Notes: generated by a model from the letters alone, not told the origin. Numbered from the stretch's first letter, positions 1 through 7,765 are shown. The stretch: 8,335 nucleotides of DNA from Mariniphaga sp. (GCA_025363795.1 JANYLE010000495.1:1-8335); one strand, 5' to 3'. Numbers and translations are program-made.

Positions 1-903
1 CGCTCAAGCGGACAGGCTGTGTTTGGAAATCAAAACTGGCCAACTTCCATTTATGGGGTGAATAATAAGTATTTCAACATCCGTAAATATACAATTGGAA
101 GGGGACGTACTTTCACTGAAACCGAAATTCAAACTTATGCAAAAGTGTGTCTTATTGGTCAGACTGTTGTCGAAAACTTGTTCGGGAAAGCTGATCCAAT
201 CGGACAATCCATTCGTTTTAAAAATATTCCGCTCCTGATTATCGGTATTTTGGGAGAAAAGGGTGAAAACGGAATGGGACAAGATCAGGACGATTTGGTT
301 ATGGCTCCTTATACCACTGTTCAGAAACGTATACTGGCAATTACCCATATTCAGAGTATCACTGCTTCGGCAGCGAGTGAAAGCCAGAATGAAGCGGCTA
401 TTGAGCAAATCACCGCATCGCTTCGTCGCAGCCATAAACTCAAAACGACAGATGCGGATGACTTTCAGGTCAGATCGCAATCCGAGATGGTACAAATGTT
501 TAGTTCCATCAGCAATATCATGACCATATTGCTGGGGGCTATTTCCGGAATCTCATTGCTGGTTGGTGGTATCGGTATTATGAATATCATGTATGTATCT
601 GTTACCGAACGGACACGCGAAATTGGTCTCCGGCTTTCGGTTGGGGGACGTGGAAACGACATTCTGCTCCAATTCCTGATTGAATCGATCTTGCTAAGCG
701 TTTTTGGAGGAGTTATCGGAATCACACTCGGAATTATAGCAACTCAGGTTATGGCTTCAATCATGAGCTGGCCCGTGGTAATTACCACCATCTCCGTAAT
801 TATGTCATTTTTGGTTTGCTCGGCCATTGGTATCTTCTTCGGATGGTATCCTGCACGCAAGGCAGCCAGTTTGAATCCGATTGATGCGTTGAGATACGAA
901 TAA
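1..903 (+). CDS. MacB/FtsX-type ABC transporter permease (5' partial)
   Basis: This is the C-terminal 300 residues of a permease whose start lies left of the window; the reading frame is open from base 1, so the GTG at 19 is not a credible start. Fragment residues about 1-110 match the end of a MacB-type periplasmic core domain: a YFNIR stretch, GRxFTETEI, then KVCLIGQTVVENLFG and ADPIGQSI. An FtsX domain follows with three hydrophobic segments at about 174-201, 223-251 and 258-281. Between the first two is the cytoplasmic coupling segment VTERTREIGLRLSVGGRG, and the protein ends in the typical YPARKAASLNPIDALRYE. MacB-like permeases work with an ATPase and usually an HlyD-type adaptor to move substrates or transmit force across the envelope; the exported substrate is unknown. 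The coupling helix has VGGRG where VGARG is usual, a mild change. The ATPase part or gene is not visible. Confidence 0.93.
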   Translation, partial: RSSGQAVFGNQNWPTSIYGVNNKYFNIRKYTIGRGRTFTETEIQTYAKVCLIGQTVVENLFGKADPIGQSIRFKNIPLLIIGILGEKGENGMGQDQDDLVMAPYTTVQKRILAITHIQSITASAASESQNEAAIEQITASLRRSHKLKTTDADDFQVRSQSEMVQMFSSISNIMTILLGAISGISLLVGGIGIMNIMYVSVTERTREIGLRLSVGGRGNDILLQFLIESILLSVFGGVIGITLGIIATQVMASIMSWPVVITTISVIMSFLVCSAIGIFFGWYPARKAASLNPIDALRYE

Positions 904-1008
904 AATGTTGGGGTGAAGCGTGTGCTCCGGTGGTTTTTTTTGGTTTCAGTCATCGGAGCCACCTTCTTTACACAAAACAGGATTAATAAATATTTTCTCA
1001 AATGCGAT

Positions 1009-1016
1009 TATATTTG
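1009..1016 (+). promoter_or_regulatory. Possible Bacteroidota -7 promoter element upstream of the first GH3 gene
   Basis: TATATTTG matches the Bacteroidota -7 consensus TAnnTTTG exactly. Transcription would start near 1023 and give a leader of about 45 bases before the ATG at 1068. No TTG or TTTG is present at the expected distance upstream (the region around 970-992 is A-rich with no such triplet), so the -33 half of the promoter is not supported. In AT-rich DNA a single 8-base match is weak evidence. Confidence 0.35.
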
Positions 1017-1067
1017 ATAATATTGTGATAGCATTTCAAAACTGATGCACTTAATACTTTTAGAAAA

Positions 1068-3518
1068 ATGAAAATTAAATGGCTTCGTTCAGGTACGATC
1101 TATGTCGTACTTTCAATCCTTGTAGGTGGTTCAATCGTTCAAGGTCAAACAAACAGTGGAAAGCAACCTGAAAATAAAAAGGTTAATGAGATTATTTCGA
1201 AGATGACGCTCGATCAAAAGGCTCAGCTTGTAATTGGTACCGGGATGTTTTTTGAACTTCCCGATTCGATAAGGGCAAAAATGCCAAAGGGATTCGGCGG
1301 GGATATCAATACTAAAGATCCGGTATATAATGAGATGGTTAAACGGATCCGGAAATATTTACCAGGAGCAGCCGGTGTTTCTTCTGAATTTCCTGAACTC
1401 GGGATTGCTTCACAGGTTTTAAGTGATGGTCCAGCAGGATTGCGCATCCAGCCAAAACGCAAGGGTGAAGCGAAAACCTATTATTGCACCGCTTTTCCTG
1501 TTGCTACAGTATTGGCTTCAACCTGGGATACTGACTTGGTTTACAATGTAGGTCAGGCCATGGGGAATGAGGTAAAAGAATATGGTTCTGATATTCTGCT
1601 GGCACCTGCTCTGAATATTCAGCGCGATCCACTTTGTGGCCGTAACTTCGAATATTATTCCGAAGATCCACTCGTTGCCGGTAAAACTGCCGCTGCTATG
1701 GTAAAAGGTATCCAGTCGAATGGAGTCGGAACTTCCATCAAACACTTTGCTGCCAATAATTCAGAAACCAACCGCATGACGGTAAATACGATTGTGAGTG
1801 AACGTGCCTTGCGCGAAATTTACCTGAAAGGTTTCGAGATTGCTGTAAAAGAAGCTCACCCATGGACGGTGATGTCTTCCTACAATAAAATTAACGGTAC
1901 CTATACTTCTGAAAGCAATGATTTGCTGACTAAAATCCTGCGCAACGACTGGGGTTTTGAAGGTTATGTGATGACCGACTGGGGCGGTGGCAGCGATGTG
2001 ATTGCCCAGATGAATGCCGGGAATGATATGATTCAGCCAGGTCAGACAAAACAGATTGAAGAAATAATTGCAGCAGTAAAAGGCGGCAAACTCGACGAAA
2101 AAATACTGGACCGAAACGTCAGCAGAATCCTGAAAATAATGATGATTGCTCCCCGCTACAACAAGTATCAATTTTCAAATAAGCCCGATTTAAAGGCTCA
2201 TGCTGCTGTTACCCGCCAGGCTGCAACTGATGGAATGGTCTTGCTTGAAAATAAAGGGAATGCACTGCCTATCCAATCATCAGTTAAAAATATTGCAGCT
2301 TTCGGAAACGCTTCCTACGAATTTATTTCCGGAGGTACGGGAAGTGGCGATGTAAACGAAGAATATACGGTTTCACTCATCGATGGGACTGCCAATGGTG
2401 GCTATGCCGCTGTTGATGAGCTAAAAGGGACCTATTCTACTTATATGAAAGAAGCTGCGGCTAAAAGTGGTCCTTCGAAAAATCCGCTCGCTTTTATGGG
2501 AGCAAAAGATCCTATTATTGAAATGGCAGTTTCACCGGATCTTGCAAAGAACATGGCTGAAAAAGCTGACATGGCTCTGATTACACTTGGACGTCTTTCA
2601 GGAGAAGGAAGAGACAGAACTGCAACTGAAGGAGATTTCTATCTGACTTCGACAGAGAAAGAAATGATTAAAAACGTAACGGAAGCTTTCCATGCCAAGG
2701 GTAAAAAAGCCATTGTCGTTTTGAATGTGGCTGGTGTTGTTGAAGTAGCAAGCTGGCGCAACATGCCCGATGCTATTTTATTGGCGTGGTTACCTGGTCA
2801 GGAAGGTGGCAACTCGGTTATTGACGTTTTGTCAGGAAAAGTAAATCCTTCAGGTAAGCTGGCGATTACATTCCCAATGTCTTACTCTGATGCTCCAAGT
2901 GCAAAGAATTTTCCGGGTGTTGCCGAAAAATCGGATAAAGTTGACAAGGCTGACGATCTTTCCGGCTTCTCTTTTATGCGCCGTAAACCATGGGAAGTAG
3001 TTTATGAAGATGATATCTACGTTGGATACCGCTATTACAACACCTTCAAAGTTCCCGTGGCTTACGAGTTCGGTTATGGATTATCTTACACCAAATTTGA
3101 TTACTCCAAGCTGAAATCAGTCACAACTGATTTCAAGGGAAAATTAAACGTTTCCGTAGATGTGAAAAACACCGGCGCTGTTGCGGGCCGCGAAGTTGTT
3201 CAGTTGTATGTTGGTTCACCTTCAGGAAAACTGAAAAAGCCAGCTGAAACTTTGGCGGCTTACACCAAGACTAAACTGCTGAAACCAGGCGAATCACAAA
3301 CAGTTAGTTTTAGCATTGAAACCAAGGATTTCGCTTCATTCAACGAAGCCACATCTACATGGATAGCTGAGGCTGGTGCCTATAACCTGAAAATCGGCGC
3401 ATCGTCCAGTAACATCAAACAAACAGCAAGTTTTAAAATTGCCAAAGAACTGGAAGCCGGCAAAGTAACCAAGGCATTGGCTCCAACCCGCGAAATCAAT
3501 AAGCTGGTTTCAAAGTAA
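1068..3518 (+). CDS. Secreted glycoside hydrolase family 3 beta-glycosidase (beta-glucosidase-like)
   Basis: An 816-residue GH3 enzyme predicted to release terminal beta-linked sugars, most often glucose, from oligosaccharides or glycosides in the periplasm or outside the cell. Residues 1-26 form a Sec signal peptide ending VQG before Gln27; there is no lipobox cysteine. The GH3 N-terminal barrel covers about 40-360: KMTLDQKAQL at 45-54, LSDGPAGLR at 118-126, substrate-binding KHF at 225-227, and the nucleophile Asp304 in VMTDWGG. The GH3 C-terminal domain runs about 388-605 and carries SGEGRDR at 511-517, whose Glu513 is the expected acid/base. The signature EFGYGLSY lies at 667-674 and a fibronectin-III-like domain at about 700-778. 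No PA14 insert is present, and length is normal for this architecture. The upstream leader is A-rich with no Shine-Dalgarno, as usual in Bacteroidota. A strong terminator follows 39 bases after the stop. Exact sugar specificity cannot be read from sequence. Confidence 0.95.
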   Translation: MKIKWLRSGTIYVVLSILVGGSIVQGQTNSGKQPENKKVNEIISKMTLDQKAQLVIGTGMFFELPDSIRAKMPKGFGGDINTKDPVYNEMVKRIRKYLPGAAGVSSEFPELGIASQVLSDGPAGLRIQPKRKGEAKTYYCTAFPVATVLASTWDTDLVYNVGQAMGNEVKEYGSDILLAPALNIQRDPLCGRNFEYYSEDPLVAGKTAAAMVKGIQSNGVGTSIKHFAANNSETNRMTVNTIVSERALREIYLKGFEIAVKEAHPWTVMSSYNKINGTYTSESNDLLTKILRNDWGFEGYVMTDWGGGSDVIAQMNAGNDMIQPGQTKQIEEIIAAVKGGKLDEKILDRNVSRILKIMMIAPRYNKYQFSNKPDLKAHAAVTRQAATDGMVLLENKGNALPIQSSVKNIAAFGNASYEFISGGTGSGDVNEEYTVSLIDGTANGGYAAVDELKGTYSTYMKEAAAKSGPSKNPLAFMGAKDPIIEMAVSPDLAKNMAEKADMALITLGRLSGEGRDRTATEGDFYLTSTEKEMIKNVTEAFHAKGKKAIVVLNVAGVVEVASWRNMPDAILLAWLPGQEGGNSVIDVLSGKVNPSGKLAITFPMSYSDAPSAKNFPGVAEKSDKVDKADDLSGFSFMRRKPWEVVYEDDIYVGYRYYNTFKVPVAYEFGYGLSYTKFDYSKLKSVTTDFKGKLNVSVDVKNTGAVAGREVVQLYVGSPSGKLKKPAETLAAYTKTKLLKPGESQTVSFSIETKDFASFNEATSTWIAEAGAYNLKIGASSSNIKQTASFKIAKELEAGKVTKALAPTREINKLVSK

Positions 3519-3557
3519 GATTACAGATTAGTACTCAAAATTTGAATGAATAATTAC

Positions 3558-3602
3558 AAATCCCCGCTTTTAACCTTTATAATTTAATTGCGGGGATTTT
3601 TT
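3558..3602 (+). terminator. Strong Rho-independent terminator after the first GH3 gene
   Basis: A perfect 10-base-pair stem pairs AAATCCCCGC (3558-3567) with GCGGGGATTT (3590-3599), and a run of six T (3597-3602) follows the GC-rich part. The 22-base loop is AT-rich and may partly pair internally (TTAA at 3570-3573 with TTAA at 3584-3587). It starts 39 bases after the GH3 stop codon and ends only 23 bases before the esterase ATG, so it should separate the two transcripts or act as a partial read-through point. Confidence 0.9.
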
Positions 3603-3625
3603 GAAATTTTAACCAACCGAACATC

Positions 3626-5209
3626 ATGACGCACCACTTCAAATTACTCATTGGCTTTACACTCCTGACCTGTTGTTCATTCCTTGGCCTAACTTCCAGG
3701 GCCAGTACAAAAAATTTATCTGATGCACTTCAAATTGAAAGTGGCTTAATCTCGGGTACTAAAGATTCAAAATCTGAAGTCGTCTCTTTTAAAGGAATTC
3801 CTTTCGCGGCTCCCCCTGTCGGCGACTTGCGTTGGAAAGCGCCACAATCTGCTAAAAGCTGGAACGGAGTAAAGGAATGCAAAACATTTTCAGCCAGCGC
3901 CATGCAGGGCACCCCTGCACCTTTTTCAATGTGGACTGCTGAATTTATTGCACCTGCCGAACCATTGAGCGAAGACTGCCTGTACCTGAATGTCTGGTCT
4001 GCAGCTAAATCTTCATCCGAAAAACGTCCGGTAATCGTCTTTATTCATGGTGGCGCATTTACAAGCGGCTCCGGTTCGGTCCCGGTATATGACGGAACTG
4101 CGATGGCTCAGAAAGGGATCGTCTTTGTCACAATCAACTACCGTGTTGGCATTTTCGGATTCTTTTCACATCCCGAATTATCAAAAGAATCGGCCAGTAA
4201 AACCTCCGGAAACTATGGTTTACTTGACCAGATTGAAGCATTGAAGTGGGTGAAAAAAAATATTGCCGCTTTTGGAGGCGATCCCAATCGGGTCGCCATT
4301 GCCGGACAATCGGCAGGAGCATTCAGTGTAAATTATTTAGTCGCATCACCCCTTGCGAAAGGGTTGTTTCAGCGTGCGATTGCTGAAAGTGGTGGCTCAA
4401 TTCTACCGACTAACCCATTGGCAGGAACCCAAAACCTGAAAGATGCCGAACAGCGTGGAATTGAATTTGCGCACTCATTGAAGGCTGTTTCTATTGCCGA
4501 CCTTCGTTCAAAATCGGCCCAGGAGCTAATGGCCGTTCGCACGATGACTTCGCCAATAGTTGACGGATATGTAATACCGGAACCTGTATACAAGATTTTT
4601 TTTGCCGGAAAACAAAACGATGTTCCTGTACTGATGGGATGGAACGCCAATGAAGGAAATTTTGGTGGTCAACTGTTGAATGCTGAAAAATTCAAACAAC
4701 AAGCCAAGGAAAAATATGGCGAAAAGGCGGATGAATTTCTGAAACTGTTTCCATCCGAAACTGATGCCGAAGCCGAGCAATCACAATTAACACTTAGCGG
4801 ACTTCAAACCTTTGGTGTGCAAGCCTACGCATGGATGAACCTTCAAAACAAAACCGGGAAATCATCCGTATTCATGTATCACTTCGAACGCGCCGTGCCG
4901 TATCGCGAAGATCAAAAACCTTTTGGAGCATTTCATACAGGCGAGGTGCCATATGCCTACAATAACCTGCACATGAGCAATCGTCCGTGGCAGCAAACCG
5001 ATTATCAGTTGGCCGAAACCATGTCTGCCTACTGGGCAAACTTTGCTGCCAATGGCAATCCAAACGGAACCGGTTTGCCCAAATGGACCGCCTGTTCAAC
5101 TAAAAACCCAATCGTGATGACTTTGGGAGAAAAGGTTGAAATTTCCGATTTCCAAAATAAAAAAGGATTAGAATTTCTTGAGCAATTCTATCTCTCTAAA
5201 ATAAAATAG
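3626..5209 (+). CDS. Secreted type-B carboxylesterase (COesterase family)
   Basis: A 527-residue alpha/beta-hydrolase of the carboxylesterase type-B/cholinesterase family, which hydrolyses carboxylic esters. Residues 1 to about 26 form a Sec signal peptide (hydrophobic core, then TSRA before Ser27); the CC at 16-17 does not fit a lipobox. Family signatures are complete: FKGIPFAAPPVGDLRW at 55-70, EDCLYLNVW at 116-124, oxyanion-hole HGGAF at 141-145, and the nucleophile elbow GQSAG at 227-231 with Ser229. The other triad members are Glu343 in NANEGNF and His437 in GAFHTGE. Cys85 and Cys118 sit where the family's first disulfide loop forms. Length is normal. The second GH3 gene starts 28 bases after the stop, so those two are probably co-transcribed. 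In this setting it may deacylate a sugar ester or glycoside, but the substrate is an inference; a general esterase is equally compatible. Confidence 0.94.
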   Translation: MTHHFKLLIGFTLLTCCSFLGLTSRASTKNLSDALQIESGLISGTKDSKSEVVSFKGIPFAAPPVGDLRWKAPQSAKSWNGVKECKTFSASAMQGTPAPFSMWTAEFIAPAEPLSEDCLYLNVWSAAKSSSEKRPVIVFIHGGAFTSGSGSVPVYDGTAMAQKGIVFVTINYRVGIFGFFSHPELSKESASKTSGNYGLLDQIEALKWVKKNIAAFGGDPNRVAIAGQSAGAFSVNYLVASPLAKGLFQRAIAESGGSILPTNPLAGTQNLKDAEQRGIEFAHSLKAVSIADLRSKSAQELMAVRTMTSPIVDGYVIPEPVYKIFFAGKQNDVPVLMGWNANEGNFGGQLLNAEKFKQQAKEKYGEKADEFLKLFPSETDAEAEQSQLTLSGLQTFGVQAYAWMNLQNKTGKSSVFMYHFERAVPYREDQKPFGAFHTGEVPYAYNNLHMSNRPWQQTDYQLAETMSAYWANFAANGNPNGTGLPKWTACSTKNPIVMTLGEKVEISDFQNKKGLEFLEQFYLSKIK

Positions 5210-5237
5210 TTTCAGCAACAGTTCAAATTCAGACAAG

Positions 5238-7565
5238 ATGGGAAAAAATGTAATTGTCAATATCTTAGGTTTAGGTACATTATTGCTGTTAACCGCAGGA
5301 TGTAGTCCAAAGTGGACTGAAGAAGATCAGGGCACATTTAAACTGGTTCACAACGAGGGCGGTCAAACGCTGGGTTATTCGCCGGCTTCAGGTATCAAAA
5401 TTCTGACTGTTGACCGGTTGGCATTCAAAGACCTGAATAAAAACGGAAAACTTGATATTTATGAGGACTGGCGCTTACCTGTTGAGGAGCGGGCAAAGGA
5501 CCTTGCCGCCAAATTATCGGTTGAGCAAATTGCCGGATTAATGTTGTACAGTGGGCATCAAGCCATTCCATCTGCTCCAGGCGGCCGTTTTGGTGGAACC
5601 TACAACGGGAAACCGTTTCCCGAAAGTAGTGCCACAGCCAGCGATTTATCTGATCAGCAAAAGAAATTTTTAACCGATGATAACTTGCGCCATGTACTTA
5701 TCACTTCGGTTCAAAGTCCGGCGATTGCCGCTCAATGGAACAACAACGCTCAGGCTTTGGTCGAAGGAATTGGTTTTGGAATTCCTGCCAACAACAGCTC
5801 TGATCCGCGCCATGGAAGCGATTCATATGCCGAATTCAATGCGGGAGCTGGTGGTAAAATCTCCATGTGGCCTGGATCATTGGGCATTGCGGCTTCATTT
5901 GATCCGAAATTGATGAAACAGTTTGGCGAAGTTGCCGCAGCTGAGTACCGTGCATTGGGTATTGCAACAGCACTTTCTCCACAAATTGATTTAGGAACCG
6001 AACCACGTTGGAGCCGTTTTGATGGAACGATGGGTGAAAATCCGAATCTGACGGTCGATATGGCCCGGGCTTATGTTGATGGTTTCCAAACTTCAACTGG
6101 CGAAGCTGCCATCACAGGTGGCTGGGGCTATAAAAGCGTAAATGCCATGGTGAAACACTGGCCGGGTGGTGGACCTGAAGAAGGTGGCCGCGATGGTCAT
6201 TTTGGTTATGGTGCATACGCTGTTTATCCGGGACATAATTTAAAAGATCACCTGAAACCGTTTACAGAAGGTGCTTTCAAACTTGAAGGAGGTACCGCAA
6301 TGGCTTCAGCAGTAATGCCATATTACACAATCTCCTATAATCAGGATACCGTGAATAGGGAAAACGTTGGCAATAGCTACAATAAATACCTGATTACCGA
6401 CTTGCTTCGTGGCAAATACGGTTATGATGGTGTAGTTTGCACCGACTGGATGATAACTAAAGACGTTATGTCAATTGACCAGTTCCAGGGGAAATGCTGG
6501 GGCGTTGAAAAAATGACTGAAGCCGAACGTCACTTCAAGGCGATTGAGGCTGGTGTCGATCAGTTTGGTGGCAACAATGAAATTGCCCCTGTGCTCGAAG
6601 CCTATAAAATGGGTGTTGCAAAACACGATTCGGCTTTTATGCGTAAACGTTTCGAACAATCGGCTGTTCGTTTACTCCGGAATATTTTCAGGGTTGGATT
6701 ATTTGAAAAACCATATCTCAATGTGGCCGAAACTGAAAAAACGGTGGGTAGTCCAGAATTTATGAAAGCAGGATACAATGCACAGTTACGTTCGATCGTA
6801 ATGTTGAAGAATCAGCAAAAAACCCTTCCGCTTAAAAAACAACTGAAAGTTTATATCCCGAAAAAATTTATCCCCGGGGGACGAAACTGGTTTGGTGTTG
6901 AAACACCCGAAAGCTGGAAAGACGCGGTAAATCCTGTGGTTGCTCAGAAATATTTTCAGGTTGTCGAAAAACCCGAAGAAGCGGATTTTGCACTGGTTTG
7001 CATCGACAGTCCGAAAAGCGGCGTTGGCTACTCGCAGGAAGATGTAAAAAAGAATGGAAATGGTTATGTTCCGATAAGTTTACAATACAGCTCCTACAAA
7101 GCCGATTTTGCCCGCGAAACAAGTATTGCTGGCGGAAGTCCTTTCGAAAGTTTTACCAACCGTTCCTACAAAGGGAAAACCATCGTCGCCTCGAATATTC
7201 AGGATATGAAAACAGTTACCGAGACCAAAGCAAAGATGGGTGCAAAACCTGTAATTGTTGTCGTAAAAGTCTCGAATCCAATGATCTTTTCGGAGATTGA
7301 AAAGAGTGCCAGCGCAATTTTGATTCATTTTGGAGTTCAGGACCAGGCGATTATGGATATCCTTACCGGAGCTGTCGAACCATCTGCTCTGTTGCCATTT
7401 CAGATGCCGGTTGATATGAAAACTGTTGAGGAACAATCGGAAGATGTTCCGCTCGATATGAAATGCTTCGTTGATTCGGAAGGCAATACGTATGATTTTG
7501 CTTTTGGATTAAATTGGGGCGGGGTAATCAAGGATGAACGGGTGGTGAAATACAAAAGAATGTAA
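5238..7565 (+). CDS. GH3-family lipoprotein with non-canonical acid/base site
   Basis: A 775-residue GH3-family protein. Residues 1-21 form a lipoprotein signal peptide with a relaxed lipobox (TAG before Cys22), so it should be membrane-anchored; EED at 28-30 soon after the Cys may help surface export, but this is weak. An EF-hand-like loop lies at 65-77 (Asp65, Asn67, Asn69, Asp73, Asp77). The GH3 barrel spans about 80-490 with DPRHG at 189-193, KHWPGGGPEEGGRDGHF at 306-322 and the nucleophile Asp403 in VVCTDW. The C-terminal domain (about 515-760) is recognisable by KTLPL and DFAFGLNW, but the position normally holding SGEGxDR reads SGVGYSQED (594-602), with Val596 in place of the catalytic Glu. 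There is no fibronectin-III domain. From memory this layout belongs to a conserved Bacteroidota GH3 subgroup, so it is unlikely to be decay: the frame is intact over 2.3 kb. It follows the esterase by 28 bases and is likely co-transcribed with it. Substrate unknown; glycosidase activity probable but not certain. Confidence 0.9.
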   Translation: MGKNVIVNILGLGTLLLLTAGCSPKWTEEDQGTFKLVHNEGGQTLGYSPASGIKILTVDRLAFKDLNKNGKLDIYEDWRLPVEERAKDLAAKLSVEQIAGLMLYSGHQAIPSAPGGRFGGTYNGKPFPESSATASDLSDQQKKFLTDDNLRHVLITSVQSPAIAAQWNNNAQALVEGIGFGIPANNSSDPRHGSDSYAEFNAGAGGKISMWPGSLGIAASFDPKLMKQFGEVAAAEYRALGIATALSPQIDLGTEPRWSRFDGTMGENPNLTVDMARAYVDGFQTSTGEAAITGGWGYKSVNAMVKHWPGGGPEEGGRDGHFGYGAYAVYPGHNLKDHLKPFTEGAFKLEGGTAMASAVMPYYTISYNQDTVNRENVGNSYNKYLITDLLRGKYGYDGVVCTDWMITKDVMSIDQFQGKCWGVEKMTEAERHFKAIEAGVDQFGGNNEIAPVLEAYKMGVAKHDSAFMRKRFEQSAVRLLRNIFRVGLFEKPYLNVAETEKTVGSPEFMKAGYNAQLRSIVMLKNQQKTLPLKKQLKVYIPKKFIPGGRNWFGVETPESWKDAVNPVVAQKYFQVVEKPEEADFALVCIDSPKSGVGYSQEDVKKNGNGYVPISLQYSSYKADFARETSIAGGSPFESFTNRSYKGKTIVASNIQDMKTVTETKAKMGAKPVIVVVKVSNPMIFSEIEKSASAILIHFGVQDQAIMDILTGAVEPSALLPFQMPVDMKTVEEQSEDVPLDMKCFVDSEGNTYDFAFGLNWGGVIKDERVVKYKRM

Positions 7566-7709
7566 GCGGCTGTATTTGAGATCTGTAAATTTTATAAACA
7601 TTAATTCCTTGAGAATATTGAAAATTATAATCGTCCTTTGAGTATTTTGTGTTTTACGATTTATCACACAGTTCATGGATTATTAATTTCGGTAGGAGTG
7701 GTAAGTGCT

Positions 7710-7740
7710 ATTGGCCGAATGGACTTGTAGCCAGTTTTTT
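7710..7740 (+). terminator. Weak terminator-like hairpin downstream of the second GH3 gene
   Basis: ATTGGC (7710-7715) can pair with GCCAGT (7730-7735, including one G-T pair), and a run of six T at 7735-7740 follows. The loop of 14 bases is large and the stem is only six pairs, so it is far weaker than the hairpin at 3558-3602. The GCCA at 7730-7733 could instead pair with TGGC at 7740-7743. It lies about 145 bases after the GH3 stop codon and is the best candidate for ending that transcript. Confidence 0.3.
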
Positions 7741-7750
7741 GGCATAGAAT

Positions 7751-7765
7751 TATTGAAAATCAATA
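7751..7765. repeat. Short inverted repeat (possible operator or hairpin)
   Basis: TATTGA and TCAATA form a perfect 6-base inverted repeat around an AAA spacer, extendable by a G-T and an A-T pair. It sits about 60 bases upstream of the promoter for the kinase gene. The size fits a small regulator half-site pair, but such AT-rich palindromes also occur by chance. Confidence 0.25.

Noticed and set aside
19..21. GTG as the true start of the ABC permease
   Set aside because: The frame is open back to base 1, the encoded protein begins in the middle of a periplasmic core domain and the first transmembrane segment of the family is missing, so the gene is cut by the window edge.
924..959. GCTCCG (924-929) and CGGAGC (954-959) as a terminator for the ABC permease gene
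   Set aside because: The stem is only six pairs, the loop is 24 bases and the T-run lies inside the loop rather than after the stem. A second pairing of GGTGG with CCACC competes with it. Not convincing as an intrinsic terminator.
1761..2171. 136-codon open frame on the minus strand inside the first GH3 gene
   Set aside because: It lies wholly opposite a well-supported GH3 domain, has no family resemblance and no promoter or start signal; it is a shadow of the real gene.
7080..7436. 118-codon open frame on the minus strand inside the second GH3 gene, and the 100-codon plus-strand frame at 6998-7300
   Set aside because: Both overlap the conserved C-terminal GH3 domain, have unusual compositions and match no family. 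The second raised the question of a frameshift in the GH3 gene, but the main frame is continuous and conserved motifs occur on both sides of it.
5238..7565. Second GH3 gene as a decaying pseudogene because of the missing acid/base Glu
   Set aside because: The frame is intact over 775 codons, the lipobox, nucleophile and substrate-binding motifs are preserved, and the C-terminal segment resembles a conserved subgroup rather than random drift.
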